Shown piece by piece: positions 34,335-47,480 of a stretch of 64,000 nt of DNA. The stretch lies in NCBI RefSeq assembly GCF_002234675.1, contig NC_019870.2, positions 907,485 to 971,484 on the forward strand, written 5' to 3'. This DNA comes from Oryzias latipes (taxonomy: Eukaryota; Chordata; Actinopteri; Beloniformes; Adrianichthyidae). A model generated the notes under the pieces. The model searched no databases, was not told the DNA's origin, and saw only the letters and a list, made by a program, of their open reading frames with translations. The first letter of the stretch is position 1; each line of letters starts with the position of its first letter. Both the position numbers and the translations under genes were made by a program.

Positions 34335-37300
34335 CTAAAGGCGATTGGTGGTTCGGAGCGACAGCGGCTGCGACTGAGGCGGAGAGCTGGCAGACGATGG
34401 GTGGGGGCCGGTAGGGGGCGGGGACATGAAACAGTGGAGTGAGCTCCTGGAGGTGGGCGTGTGGGGGAAGGGGGGGTCTGCTGTGGGGGGTCCAGGAGTG
34501 ACGGGGATGCGGCTCAGTGGGGGGGCGGTCCGGTGGGGTTTGGTGGTGAGGGACAGCGGCTGCAGCTGCTCCGAGGACGGGGAGCTCCGCCCACTGTGGG
34601 AGGAGTGCGTGTGCTCCGTGTGCGTCGCCGCGGGGGCAGCGGGCGACGCCAGCGCCGTTGTGGGAGTCGCAGGTGAATCCAGTGAGGAGGCGGGGCTGGC
34701 CTGGGACAGGTGGGTGTGTGTCAGGTGAGACATGGTGTTCGTCTGGGGCAGGTGGGGGCGGGCGTGTGACGTGTGCGCGGGGGGCGGGTCCTGGCGGGGT
34801 TTCTTCGTCTGCGGCAGGAAGCCATCGGACGCGTCAGCTGAGGAGCAAAAACCAAAAACATTTTTACTCTCCTGGGGGTGTGGGGGCGGGGCAAAGGCTG
34901 TCCTCTCCTCTGATTGGTCCACTGATCACCTCATGGCGTCCAGAAACTCACCTTCCAGCTGGGATTCGCTCTTTATCCTCTTCCTCTTCTTCTTCTTTCC
35001 CTGCAGAGCACACAGGTGAGGCGGGTCAGGTGACGTCCTGCCTTGGCGTGTGTGTGTGCGTGCGTGCGTGCGCACGCTCGTGCACGGCAGACTCACATAG
35101 TTGTCTCTGGCAGACCAGTTGGGGTAGAGCTTGGAGTGCAGCAGCCTCTCCTTGCGGGCGAGCTCGTAGTATTTGGCCTGCTGGTCTTTGGAGAGCGAGT
35201 GCCACTGAGGAAGACGAGCATCTTCACCTTTACTGCATGCATGGCAGACACCCCCCATACCACTGTCCTCCCGCCTCCTCACTCACCCGCTGTCCCAGGA
35301 TCTGGTTGATTGTGGCGCTCTCCTTCACCTTGCACTGCGACACCACCTTGGGACGCTCGTCACGCATGTACAGCATGAAGGCGTTCAGCGGCTTCTTGAT
35401 GTGGGGGCGCCTATCGTCCTCCCGGGGGGCGCCGGACGCCGACTTCCTGCTGGAGCATCACAAATGTTCATGCAGGAGGACGGATGGGGTGGAGGAGGGG
35501 GGGGGGGGGGGGGGGTTACCTGTGCTCGTGGCCGCTGTGCTCTCCAGGCTCCTGCTTCACTGCTGGGGGGGCGACTGAGGGCTGGGAGACAGAGGGCTGG
35601 GGGGTCGGCACCAGACGGGGGGAGAAGCTGCCGGAAACCAGACTGCAAAGAAACGGGGGAAGCAGGTAGTCTGACCCGGTTCGGATGTTCTGACAGCTCC
35701 TGAGGATCTGGAGCTATGGGGGGGGGGGGGGTGACTGCCCCCTGCTGGCAGACAGCATGAACTGCTGGAAAAGCCCTGAACTCACCTGGACATGGAGGCG
35801 TTCATGGCCAGAGCTGCTGGACTGAACCCCCCCGTCAGCGGGTACATGTGCTGCCCCGACCTGCAGGCAGAAACCCAGAATCAGACGGTGGTGAAGAACC
35901 CCGTCCGCTTCAGCAGTCACTGTGATGTTCACGGAGAGAGCTCCATCATCAGCAGAGAAGGTTACCGGGGCAACAGGAAGGTCAGCATCCAAAGGTTCGG
36001 CTCAAAGTTTCCATGACAACAGACTGTCTTACTCACAGCCAGCCAAGAGGGGGCGCCATCTGTGCCATGCCTCCTGGAGAGAGCGGGTAGCAGGCGGCGT
36101 GCGGTGTCCTGGACATGCCTGCAGAAGAAGTGCAGCCGGGTCACACAGGAAGCTCGGGGGGCGGGGCCTGCAGCCGGCAGGAAGCTTACCTGCGTCAGGT
36201 GAGAGGACGGGAGAGGCCCTCTGGGGGGAGAAGGCCTCAGGGCTGTAGGACAGCAGAGGGTGGAGGTGGGCCATGGGACTGGACTGGAAACAAGCGGCAG
36301 AACGTTCAGAACATTTTCCTGACCCAAAGTGGAACTGCAGCAGAACCAGAAGGGGCCTGCAGTCCAGCTGCTTCCAAAGTCGTGGTTCTGAAAGTTTCTC
36401 AGCTGTCGAGTCCGACCACGAGTGTCTGAGCGAGTCTGCAGGACCGAAACGTTCTGAGGGTTCTCCGAGAGAAGACGGGGAACGGCCTTCAGAACTCGCA
36501 GGTACCGATTCACGCCGCTGTCATTTGACAAATCAGAACTCAAGCGCTGAGAAATCAGATTACTGTAAGAAATCACCTTACTGAGGAGAAAGCAGATTGC
36601 TGCGAGTAATCAGACTATTGGTAAATAATCAGATTACTGTGAGCCATCAGATATCAGGAGATGTTTCTATGGTTACTCCCATAACTTGACAGTCGTTCCT
36701 CAGCAGGTTTCTGTGGAGTAGAGGGACTAAAGGTGTGTGAGCAGGTCTCACCAGGTGAGTGGGCGTGGCCGAGTCTCTGACGGCGGTTCTCCCAGGAACG
36801 TCGAGCAGAGGCCACTGGAACGGCAGGTACTGTGGAGACAGGTGATAGTGACACTCAGGAATCTGATGCAATGGATCGTCCAATCAGGAGCCGCAGTGAA
36901 GGATCTCCAAAGCGTTTCCATGCCGACATCAGGAGCCTCAGCATCCGCCAGGCGGGGGGTGTGGGGGGAGGGGGGCAGACAGAGAAGAGCATCTTCCCCT
37001 TTAGCTGCTCATCACTGTTTGAGTCGCCGCAGGAGGAACTTTCAGCAGCAGCTTTTGCTTAATCTGTTTCAGCCTCAGGTTCTCCAACACTTAAACCCCC
37101 CCAGAACGCCGCTTCTACCTAGGGGTAGGGGTGGGGGGCGTTTCCTGCGTCGAGTGTGAAACCGTCGGCTTGGATCCTTTAATCCCAGCAAAGCTGCTGG
37201 GACGGGAAATTGGGCAACACGCTGCCAAACCAGCTGTGCCGCTTCAGCCCGAGCAGGTAATCTGCAGCAGAGCAGCTGCCGCTGGAGGGGGGGCTCTGTC

Positions 37301-40300
37301 CAGACCCATCTGTCCCCCCCAGCAGAATGGAAGCTCGCACCGACCAGAGGAGCCACCCCCCCCACCCCCATCGACCAGCGGATTTCAGGTTTTTCTGAAG
37401 TTACACTTCTTTGGACGTCTGGATCCAGGGAAGCAGCTGGATCAACATCTGCTCCACAGCAGACAGAGGTAGACAGTGGGAGTGGTCAGGTGTCTTACCG
37501 CGCGGCCGCCGCTGGTGAGGTAGGGGCTGCAGAGGTTACCCAGGTCCGGGATCATGAAGAAAGGGTACCTGAGGTACGGCGGGGGCTGGAAGAGGCCGTC
37601 ATCCTGCTGCCGCCGCAGCGCTGAAACAGCGGCAGAGAAACATCCTCTGAACACCAAATACACAAGATCCACACATCCATCCATCCACACATCCACACAT
37701 CCATCCATCCATCCACACATCCATCCATCCATCCATACACATATCCATCCATCCATCCATCCATCCATCCATCCATCCATCCACACATCCATCCATCCAT
37801 CCATCCACATATCCATCCATCCATCCACACATCCACACATCCATCCACACATCCATCCATCCATCCATCCACACATCCATCCATCCACACATCCATCCAT
37901 CCACACATCCATCCATCCACACATCCATCCACACATCCATCCATCCATCCATCCACATATCAATCCATCCATCCACACATCCATCCATCCATCCATCCAT
38001 CCACACATCCATCCATCCACACATCCATCCATCCACACATCCATCCATCCACACATCCACACATCCATCCATCCATCCACACATCCATCCATCCATCCAT
38101 CCACATATCCATCCATCCATCCACACATCCATCCATCCATCCATCCACACATCCATCCATCCATCCATCCACAAATCCACACATCCATCCACACATCCAT
38201 CCATCCACACATCCATCCATCCACACATCCATCAATCCATCCACTCATCCATCCATCCACCCATCCATCATCCATCCATCCATCCATCCATCCACACATC
38301 CATCCATCCAACCATCCACCCATCCATCCATCCACCCATCCATCCATCCACACATCCATCCATCCACACATCCATCCATCCACACATCCATCAATCCACA
38401 CATCCATCCATCCACCCATCCATCATCCATCCATCCATCCATCCACACATCCATCAATCCATCCACACATCCATCCATCCACACATCCATCCATCCACCC
38501 ATCCACACATCCATCCATCCACACATCCATCAATCCATCCACTCATCCATCCATCCACACATCCATCCATCCACCCATCCATCATCCATCCATCCATCCA
38601 CCCATCCATCATCCATCCATCCATCCACACATCCATCATCCATCCATCCATCCACACATCCATCAATCCATCCACTCATCCATCCATCCACACATCCATC
38701 CATCCACCCATCCATCCATCCATCCATCCACCCAACCATCCATACATCCATCCATCCATCCATCCATCCACACATCCATACATCCACCCAACCATCCACC
38801 CATCCACACATCCACCCATCCATCCATCCATCCATCCACCCAACCACCCACCCATCCACACATCCACCCATTTCATCCATCCATCCATCCACACATCCAT
38901 ACATCCATCCACCCAACCATCCACCCATCCACACATCCACCCTTCCACACATCCATCCATCCATCCATCCACACATCCATACATCCATCCACACATCCAC
39001 CCTTCCACACATCCATCCATCCATCCACACATCCACACATCCATACATCCATCCACACATCCACCCATCCATACATCCATCCATCCACACATCCATCCAT
39101 CCATCCATCCACACATCCATCATCCATCCATCCACCCTTCCACACATCCATACATCCACCCAACCATCCACCCATCCACACATCCACCCATCCATCCATC
39201 CATCCATCCATCCACCCAACCACCCAACCATCCACCCATCCACACATCCACCCATTACATCCATCCATCCATCCACACATCCATACATCCATCCATCCAC
39301 CCAACCATCCACCCATCCACACATCCACCCTTCCACACATCCATCCATCCACACATCCATACATCCATCCACACATCCACCCTTCCACACATCCATCCAT
39401 CCATCCACACATCCATACATCCATCCATCCATCCACACATCCACCCATCCATACATCCATCCATCCACACATCCATCCATCAATCCATCCACTCATCCAT
39501 CCATCCACCCATCCATCATCCATCCATCCATCCATCCATCCACACATCCATCCATCCAACCATCCACCCATCCATCCATCCACACATCCATCCATCCACA
39601 CATCCATCCATCCACACATCCATCAATCCACACATCCATCCATCCACCCATCCATCATCCATCCATCCATCCATCCACACATCCATCAATCCATCCACAC
39701 ATCCACCCATCCACACATCCATCCATCCACCCATCCACACATCCATCCATCCACACATCCATCAATCCATCCACTCATCCATCCATCCACACATCCATCC
39801 ATCCACCCATCCATCATCCATCCATCCACCCATCCATCCATCCACCCATCCATCATCCATCCATCCATCCACACATCCATCATCCATCCATCCATCCACA
39901 CATCCATCAATCCATCCACTCATCCATCCATCCACACATCCATCCATCCACCCATCCATCCATCCATCCATCCATCCACCCAACCATCCATACATCCATC
40001 CATCCATCCATCCATCCATCCACACATCCATACATCCACCCAACCATCCACCCATCCACACATCCACCCATCCATCCATCCATCCATCCACCCAACCATC
40101 CACCCATCCACACATCCACCCATTTCATCCATCCATCCATCCATACATCCATCCATCCATCCACACATCCATTCATCATCCATCCTCACATCCATCCACA
40201 CATCCATCCATCCACCCACCCAACCATCCACCCTTCCACACATCCATCCATCCACACATCCACTCATCATCCATCCATCCATCCATCCATCCATCCATCC

Positions 40301-43300
40301 ATCCATGATTTACAGGACCCTCATACTATCCCATATGAAATCAATGTAAAAAAAACTAAACCTGCATTTATTTATAGCATATATATATATTAGGGTTGGG
40401 CGATGTCCCTTAAATTGCCAGTTGACGATGTTTGCAGTAGTAGTAATTTTTCGTTAATATATAATTATTATTTGTTGTTTTACTTTATTACTTCATTTTA
40501 TTTCCCAACTAATGACTCATCCGCAATGATCCAGTATAAACTGAGGGAAGTAACTTTAACAAAAAAAAAAACAATAGAAAAGAAGTTGTCCACTCCTGCA
40601 CTTAATTAGTCAAGTGGACCAGTGGAGCACAGACTTACAGCTTTCTCTTTAGGGGAAGGGAGGATGCTTTTTTACGTGTGCGCTATGTGTGGGAGATTTA
40701 GGACTGCCATCTGTCCTGCAGCTCTGGGTGAACGAGCTAACGAACTCAGGAGAACCGGGTCTCCCGGTAGAACCGTGTGTCCGGGCAGAGCTCGGACCGT
40801 CGGCTCAATCAGCGGCTTTGGGGCGGTGTGTGAGCTTAAAGCAGAAATGTGGCTCAGTCCTTAGAAACCGTTCAAACAATCACCTGGATTTGTGTTTCCT
40901 GTCGTGTCCCGACAAAATAAAGGCTGATGTTATTCCCACATATTTACGTTCAGCCAGGATGCAGACTGAATCTTTGTTCATCAAAGGCTAAATGTTGTTA
41001 GCGTGTGTTAGCCTCTCTTAGTCCTGCCTTCTTCCAGCTCCGTTCTTCCACAGAAAAAGCACGGATTCAAATTAAAATGATGAGCAAACATGTGCTTCAT
41101 AATAACCGTAACATTAATAAAAGCATGTTTAGCTGCCAGATATCTATGGATGTAGCCTCTCAGTGGAACTCATTTCCTCTTCCTGTATTTCCAACACTAC
41201 TGCACATGTGTGAATGATTCATTCTGACTGAAAGTGTGACCTTAGTGAACGTTTGTTATAATCAGAAAACATTTTCTGATCCCATGAACACGGTTGGATT
41301 CTAATCCGACCGTTGATCCCATCAAGATATTGTGAACATGTAACCGCGGTTTATAGTGTCGACTCGCGGCGTGGGGGGGGGGGGGGGGGGGGGGGCATAA
41401 CGATGGTACCATCCATTGGCGCGATGGAAGGAAAACTCGCGATTAGAGATTGATATTGCGATGATGATATGATTTGCGGAATCTAAACAAATATCAAAAT
41501 AACCAAAAACATAATTCTGATTTCATTGCAGCAGTTTAAAATCTATCCTCCAAATGACCCTCGTCAACAATGGTGACAAACACCTGCGCCTGATTGGTCA
41601 ACAACGTGAAGGCGTCCATCCGATTGGTCAAATACATAAAGGGATTTTTTGATTTGTTAAATGCTTCAAGCTGCCATAAGATTGTTTGAACACATTTAAG
41701 GTTTGCGATTTATTTTGATTTTCGCCGTTTTTCTTTCTTTGCCGCGTCAGACTAGTGAGGAGCAATAAAGTAGATAAACAATACCTGAAACAGAAATGAC
41801 TAAAAGATGTTCAAAAAGAAACGGAATAAACCTGAACGTTCCCGTTTGTATTCCACACTGAGGGTCACATGACCCTTTCCACTATTGGGAGGAGTGTTGT
41901 ATGATGGGAAAAAACCTGAGCTACACTCTGGGAGCTCTGCAGTTGAGGAGGAGAGGCATTCCTCCACGCATGACGTTTGAGGAGCAGCTCCTCCCCACAG
42001 CTGACCTGCAGCTTCCAGCAGGAGGAGACGCTCCTCAGGAGGTGTTTGTTGTTCAGCTCCTCTGCAAAGGAGACATGCATCCCAACATGATGCTACAGGC
42101 CAGCCAGCAGAGCGAGGATCGTCATAGCAACCCGGCGTGAAGAGCGTGTCCTCGCGCGATCCGGGTCTGAAAGCTCCAACAGCAACGCCGCGTTCTTCAG
42201 GAGGAGAAACCCGGAGCAGCTTTTCCCCAAACCAGAGACCACTTTAAAGATCCAGAGAGAACTTAGATACGTTCTAGCAGAGAACCGTGAGGAGGAGCAT
42301 GGAGGAGCTTCTACCACGGACAACCCGACGCGTTCTGGACGTTCTTCAGCGTTCTCAGAGCATCCCTTCCAGAAGAAACCCGTCCCCCGTCCAGGGACCA
42401 GACGGACACAACGGTCATCTTCCAGCTGGAACCGCTAGAGGAGCTGAGGCGGAGGAGACGCAGAAAAGGATCTCCACGAGGAAATCAGACACCGGAGAAG
42501 AGGAACCAAACCTCGCTGTGATGGTTCCCAGCATGCATCAGCGTCCCACTCAGGGGTTGGACTGCTTTGTACATTTAGCGAGAAGAAGGTGAGCGCCGCG
42601 ATAGAAAAGCCGTCATGTGACGTGCTAGAGGCGGGATGAACCGTCCAGGAGACGCGACAGTATCCGCTGACCACGAAGAAAAGCTCATTGAAGAATGGAA
42701 ATACATGCTAAAATGCTGGTTGTAAGCAACAAAGTTGCAGTGGTTACCAGTTTTTTTGGGAGTGATTCTGAAACATCAGAAACATCTGAACCCATGGAGG
42801 AGCACGGAGGTCCCACCAGAACCGGGACCACCAGGACAGCCAGGGGACTGGACCCAGTGAGGCATTTAGCTCTTTAATGGACCACTTCACTTCACTGGTG
42901 ACCCTCAAAGGTCAACAAGTCTGACCCCACAACACCCAGAATGCAATGGGAGCAACAGTAACATCAAACAGTTTAATAAAACTAATTATGGTGAAACAAA
43001 CAGGCCCCCCTCCCCCCAGAAGAGCTCCGTACCTCCGTCTACCGGATGGTTGAGTCCGGCTCTGCTCTCCGCATCTGGACGGGACCTGGGGCGCCGGTCC
43101 GCCTGCACACAGACCCGCACAGAGGGGGGGTGAGGACCCGCGTGAGAACCACCCCCCCTCCTTCCCGTACTCACCTCCGACTCGGAGCCGCTGTTGCTCT
43201 CCGACTCGTTGACCAGCGAGGACTTGACGTCGTCCAGGTCCCGTTCGGCGGAGGTGCTGCGCTTCTCCTCCTGCTCCCCCTCGTCCTTGAAGGCGATCAG

Positions 43301-43354
43301 CTCGTCGCTGGCCCCCAGGTCGTCCGCGTCTCCGTCGCGGCTCAGCCGCGGCAT
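34335..43354 (-). CDS. tcf7l1: Transcription factor 7-like 1 (TCF3-type LEF/TCF Wnt effector)
   Basis: HMG-box factor that represses Wnt targets with Groucho/CtBP and exchanges with or binds beta-catenin. Twelve exons on the minus strand: 43354-43175, 43102-43033, 37620-37499, 36829-36752, 36283-36190, 36118-36037, 35860-35786, 35642-35520, 35446-35287, 35204-35097, 35000-34952, 34837-34335. Total 1644 bases, 547 residues. The beta-catenin-binding N-terminus has [20 protein letters not shown] (residues 11-30) and [11 protein letters not shown]. The HMG box spans about 290-360 ([17 protein letters not shown] to NWSARDNY), then the nuclear signal KKKKRKR (366-372). The tail carries [19 protein letters not shown], diagnostic for TCF7L1, and CtBP-type PLSL motifs at 474-477 and 538-541. 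No cysteine-clamp is encoded, as expected for TCF7L1. The a or b fish paralog is not resolved. Intron 2 (5.4 kb) contains a 2.6 kb TCCA array starting 50 bases from exon 3. Confidence 0.96.
35497..35515. repeat. G19 homopolymer beside the tcf7l1 exon 8 donor
   Basis: The run is C-rich in the sense of tcf7l1 and starts four bases into intron 8 (donor GTAA at 35519-35516). A second run, 14 G at 35718-35731, lies in intron 7. Confidence 0.9.
37670..40310. repeat. TCCA-based tetranucleotide satellite, about 2.6 kb
   Basis: The array consists of CATC and CATCCACA blocks, with CCAC, TCAATCC, CATT and TACATCC variants, all multiples of four bases apart from occasional three-base ATCATCC steps. Blocks at about 38230-38690 and 39480-39920 are near-identical, so a segment of more than 400 bases was duplicated within the array. 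It lies in tcf7l1 intron 2, ending 50 bases before the exon 3 acceptor (minus-strand gene). It produces a His-Pro-Ser-Ile open frame of 931 codons on the plus strand and Trp-Met-Asp-Gly frames on the minus strand; neither is a gene. Confidence 0.97.
40391..41490 (+). mobile_element. Probable non-autonomous DNA element or composite fish repeat
   Basis: The start TTAGGGTTGGGCGATGTCCC at 40391 and the later GATATTGCGATGATGATATG at 41450-41469 resemble dispersed fish repeats that I recognise by their GGGCGATG ends. Matching terminal inverted repeats and target duplications could not be confirmed by eye. A 23-base G run lies at 41373-41395. It is within tcf7l1 intron 2. Confidence 0.35.
41491..43032. 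other. Rest of tcf7l1 intron 2
   Basis: No exon or repeat could be assigned. The short frames at 41901-42140 and 42287-42592 have no recognisable domain and are in antisense orientation to tcf7l1. Confidence 0.5.
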
Positions 43355-44250
43355 GTTGGGACGCTAGCGGCGGCTAACGCCAGGAGTTTCCACGTCTGTT
43401 CAAACGGCCCCCCAACACCGGCGAAACCCTCCCCGAAAGTGTCCGGTTGTCGCGTGCTCTGGGGGTCCCGAAATAACTCCACGCGGGGGGGTTTCCTGCG
43501 TGTTTTGGTGCAGAAAAACAGCAGCGAAAAACTTGCTAACAGGCTAGCTAGCTACCGCGGCGCTCGCGGACGCGTCGCTGTGAATTCCTGCGGAGTGGAA
43601 GTCGCCTCTCCGCGGCTTTTCCCAGCCGAGAAACCGTCCAAACTCCGCGGGGACGGAGGCGAAACGCTCCAAAGTGTCGACAAAAGGCCGTTAAAATCAG
43701 CCACAAACAACACGGCGCCTCCGACAGCGCAAGTTCTGCCCGAAAACTTCACGTTCACTAGTTCTTCAGTTGGTCGACTTGACAAAAGTCGAGGCCGTTT
43801 TTCCGTCAGATCCGCGGGTCGTTAGTCCGCCGTTAAAACGGGTATAGATCCACGAACGTTGCGGACTCAACCGTCCGGGTCCACGCGCCGCGGGGCGTTT
43901 TTCAGGCGTGGGAAGCGGCCGGGCGGCGGCGGCGTCTCCGCGGCGGAGTGGAGGCAGAAGGACTGCGGGGCTGCGGACGGGATCCAGCGGGGAGGGGGGG
44001 AGGGCGGAGGGGGCGGACCCGCGCAGACCTGGGATCAGCTCCGCGCGCGCCATGCCGCGCGGGGCAACAGCGGGGCAGCGAGCCCAGCTGCTCCCAGAGC
44101 GGGAACAACAGGTTGGCTTGTTGGGAACCAGAGGGACCCAAAAGAAAAAAGGGCGGAGTTTGGATGAAACCACGGAGTTTAGAGCGACACTTTCTGACCC
44201 TTTGACCCAAAACGGGGGTCGGAACCGGGCCGGGGCTGTGTGTGTGTGTG
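43355..44250 (-). promoter_or_regulatory. CpG-rich tcf7l1 5' region
   Basis: About 900 bases of GC- and CpG-rich sequence precede the tcf7l1 start codon, typical of the promoter and 5' UTR of a developmental regulator. A TG microsatellite follows at about 44238-44276. The long frames on both strands here (for example 43046-43825 plus, 43766-44269 minus) are open because of the composition. Confidence 0.5.
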
Positions 44251-44879
44251 TGTGTGTGAGCGTGTGCATGTGTGTAAACCGACAGATTCAGCACGTGAGC
44301 AAGGGGACGTTGATTCACCTCCTACACAAAGTTTTTAAACAGAAATAGGTAGAAAAGGATGAAACTTTGTCCAGTTCACTTCAATTAGAAAGTGATTTCA
44401 TTCAGATTTGGATTCTTGAGTTTGATTTAAAAGCCTAAAGTTGAGGTGGATTCAGGAAAACTTTACTCCGGAGGAGAAATTCTCTGTCATATTTTTAGAT
44501 GACCGGACCTCCCAGTTTTCTTTTGGATAAATGTTTTTAATTTAAATAAATAAACACAGAAAATTAAAATATTTGTAACATTTGACAAAGTGGTAGTAGA
44601 TCTGATTTCTCAGAACTCAGACACCTCTAATCCGGTTCCCTTGGTGTTTTATTGACTGGTTCAATGTGAGGAGACTATAAGAACATCTGCAAGGAGACGC
44701 GTTCTGCTGATCCTCCTCCATGTCTGTTCACCTCCAGCGCCTCCTTCACTCCCTGCTCCTCCTGGAGGTCTGAAGGGCGTTCTGCTCCAAATCCAGGTCC
44801 ACGCTGGAGAGAAGGCTTTACCTGCAGTCCTCTGCTGTTTCAGAGACGTCTGAAATGTTCCTGTGGGGCCTAAACGCCA

Positions 44880-47480
44880 CATAGAGGTGGTCAGCTGCTG
44901 CCCCCCCCCCCCCCCCAGAGAACGCATGCTGTTGGCAATTAGGCCCCCTTTCTCTTTACACCCTTTTGTCCGTTTTCTCCTCCCTCCCAATGTTCTCCTT
45001 TGGTTCGGCCTTCGGGGGGGGCGCGGCACAGGCCTTCTCCTGTTCCTCTCCTGCAGGTTCAGAGGTCAAACTCATGAGAGGACTGAAGGTCGAACTGCAG
45101 ATCCAAACCGGATCAGCTGTGATGGTAGCTGGTTCCTCAATGAACTTAAGGTCTCCTATCCAAGTGTCTGTAGTGAAGCATGGAGGTGGGAGTATTATGC
45201 TCTAAAACAGCTTCAGACTTTATCATGGATTGCAGGTTTGGATTAAAAGGACTTTAAATGTAACAGAGGACAACTGAACAGACAAACAAACTTACTTAAA
45301 CTGACCTACCTGATGGAAAACACAAGGGAACATTTATAGTGGCTGATCAGACCAACTGGACACACAAGGGGGGGGGGGGACTTAAAAAGACTAAGACAAA
45401 ATACAGCAAACAAACTAAACTGATGTCCATCCTGTGGTAAATTAATATACACAAATGAATGAAAATAAAGAAGATCAAAATAGAAACTGAAGTAAAGCAA
45501 CAATCCCCTGGGTGATGGTTCAGTCCAATTAGCTGCCTGCTGAATATAAGGCCTCTGCTGATTGGCATTGATGGTTCCAGCAGCACTGATAACTCAAAGC
45601 ATAACATCAAATTAATGAAGCAAATTATAATAAAGTAAACTGAAACATGTTAATACATTTTATGTTCAAACAGATAACGTTAACAGACATATGTAGGGTG
45701 TGGTGCAGGAGGTTTCTGCCCTGGTGGGGGGGCAGCGTATAGGCAGCCATCACAGACTGATTAATCCTCTATAATGAGAAACATTGAAGTTTAAGTCCCA
45801 CTCATCTATTTTTGGTCTTTAATTACCATTATGCTATTTTTAGCCACAAATGTAAAAATAAAATCTGTGTCGTTTTCTGGGAAAAAGATTCTGCAGAAAT
45901 AAAAAAATAAAACTGAAATAAAAACCTGTACTGGACTTTTAACCTGCTAAAAAGAAAGTACGGGTTTGTAAACATCTTGATGTTCTGCGTTTCATGTTTT
46001 CACCGCCCAAATTAAAGAAATAAAAAGATTTGACCCCCCCTTTTGCACCTAAGTTTTCTCTAGTTTTGCTGTGGAAAAGCATAAACCTGAAAGCAGAAAT
46101 TAACCTCTGAAAATAAAAATAAAAGAATTTAACCCCCCCCCCCCCAGAGGAAAAACTCCTGCTTTTCTCAAAGTGCAAGACGATGAGGTCAGGTTGACAA
46201 GCTCCTCCCAGAATAACCCCCCCCTCCACCCCCCAAAGTTCTGCGACTTCCCCAGAGACAAAAGAGGGATTTCCTCCCCATCCTAGAGCCCCCACAGGCC
46301 AGACGTCAGGCCTGCAGTGGTTGCAAACGAGAAGAGGTATGCAGCCCCCGCCCCCCCCCCCCTCGGGAGCTGAGCCAGAGTCTGAACCTTCTGTAATGCC
46401 TCACGTGGAGGACCCCCCCCCCCTCCCCACCACCACAAAGGCAGCTTCAGACTCTCCACTACGTTTTGTTTTTCCATGTTTCGCCCCCACCATCTCTGTC
46501 TGCGGGGGCCCGTCATGCATATGATGGAGGTTCTGCGCCCCCCCCCCCCCGCTTGCAGCTTTCAGCCCTGTATCCCCCCCCCCTTCCTGCTTGTGATGGT
46601 GGAAAGGACACTGGAGACCCAAGGAGTCATGGATCCAGATGTCCCCCCCCCCCAACAGAGAATTCTTCTCACTGATCAACATTCACAGCCCCCCCCCCCC
46701 CTCCACAGCTGTTCACCAGCCTCCATCCGTCAAATCTGGACAAATCTCCAGCAGAAACCAGAGAAGCAGATGTTCTGGGATTGAAGATTCCAACAGAACC
46801 GTCGGTTCCGGACAGACGGGTCCAGAACCTGAAAAAGAATTCAATTCCCTCCACACGGATGTGAACTTCAAAAAGCATCAGAAACAGAAAATGATCAATG
46901 TGTGGATTTATGGATGAAGGTTTGGAACAAACCAAAAGTTTACATGTATCCAAAAAAACCTACAAGACGTCACTGATGGACCTGAAGACGGCCAGAAATG
47001 ATCAACACATAGACAAATGTCACTTCTGCACATCTGCTGTACACAATGTAATGAGAATGTTCTGAAAAGAATGAACAGAAATATGCAGACAATCTAGTGT
47101 TGTAAAAGGGGCGGAGTCACACAAGATTTTGCTGTCTATTTGAAACTCTTGTGTTTATTTTCATTTGTGTTTGAAATAAAGAAAATTGAATTGAATTGAA
47201 TGGATGTGGTTTGGGTGCTGGAGCACCAGTGGGTGGGGCTTATGCAGATGTCCATCCATCCGCTAAGGCCTTGACAGAGCCTAACCTGGCTACTGGTGCG
47301 CAGAGGCGGGGTTCACCTTGGACAGGTCACCGACACGTCTGAGGGCCGGAACAGAACATGAGAGCTGATGTTTGGTTCTCGGCCTGTGCATCAGGGAGGA
47401 GCAGAAAAAACATTTCCATGTTGATCTGTAGACCTTCTAACGGGGGGGGGGGGGGGGGGGGGGGGGGCGCCCCCTCCAGC
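44880..47480. repeat. Cluster of long C and G mononucleotide runs
   Basis: C runs of about 9-16 bases occur near 44901, 46132, 46350, 46412, 46540, 46575, 46642 and 46689, and G runs at 45370 and 47442-47467 (26 G). They punctuate otherwise unremarkable intergenic DNA between tcf7l1 and dbnl. No gene is recognised in the interval. An ATTGA-type tail at about 47174-47200 following AATAAAG may be a LINE 3' end. Confidence 0.75.
45170..45202 (+). mobile_element. Short Tc1/mariner transposase fragment
   Basis: The frame VVKHGGGSIML matches the highly conserved Tc1 transposase block (xVKHGGGSxMVWG) that lies between the first two catalytic aspartates. Only this core is clear. The flanks at about 45080-45240 may belong to the same relic, but inverted repeats were not found. 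Confidence 0.6.

Noticed and set aside
34658-35578. 306-codon plus-strand frame
   Set aside because: It is antisense to tcf7l1 exons 8-12 and open because of their GC-rich sequence. The sense strand carries the real gene.
37442-40306. Trp-Met-Asp-Gly-rich frames on the minus strand
   Set aside because: Reverse-strand readings of the same satellite, inside tcf7l1 intron 2.
37554-40349. 931-codon His-Pro-Ser-Ile-rich open frame
   Set aside because: It is the TCCA satellite read in frame. It has no stop because of unit composition, overlaps tcf7l1 exon 3 in antisense, and shows no promoter or domain.
41901-42592. Pair of frames that might be exons of an antisense gene in tcf7l1 intron 2
   Set aside because: No homology recognised and no convincing splice sites joining them.
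43046-43825. 259-codon plus-strand frame
   Set aside because: Antisense to tcf7l1 exons 1-2 and its CpG-rich promoter. No domain is visible.
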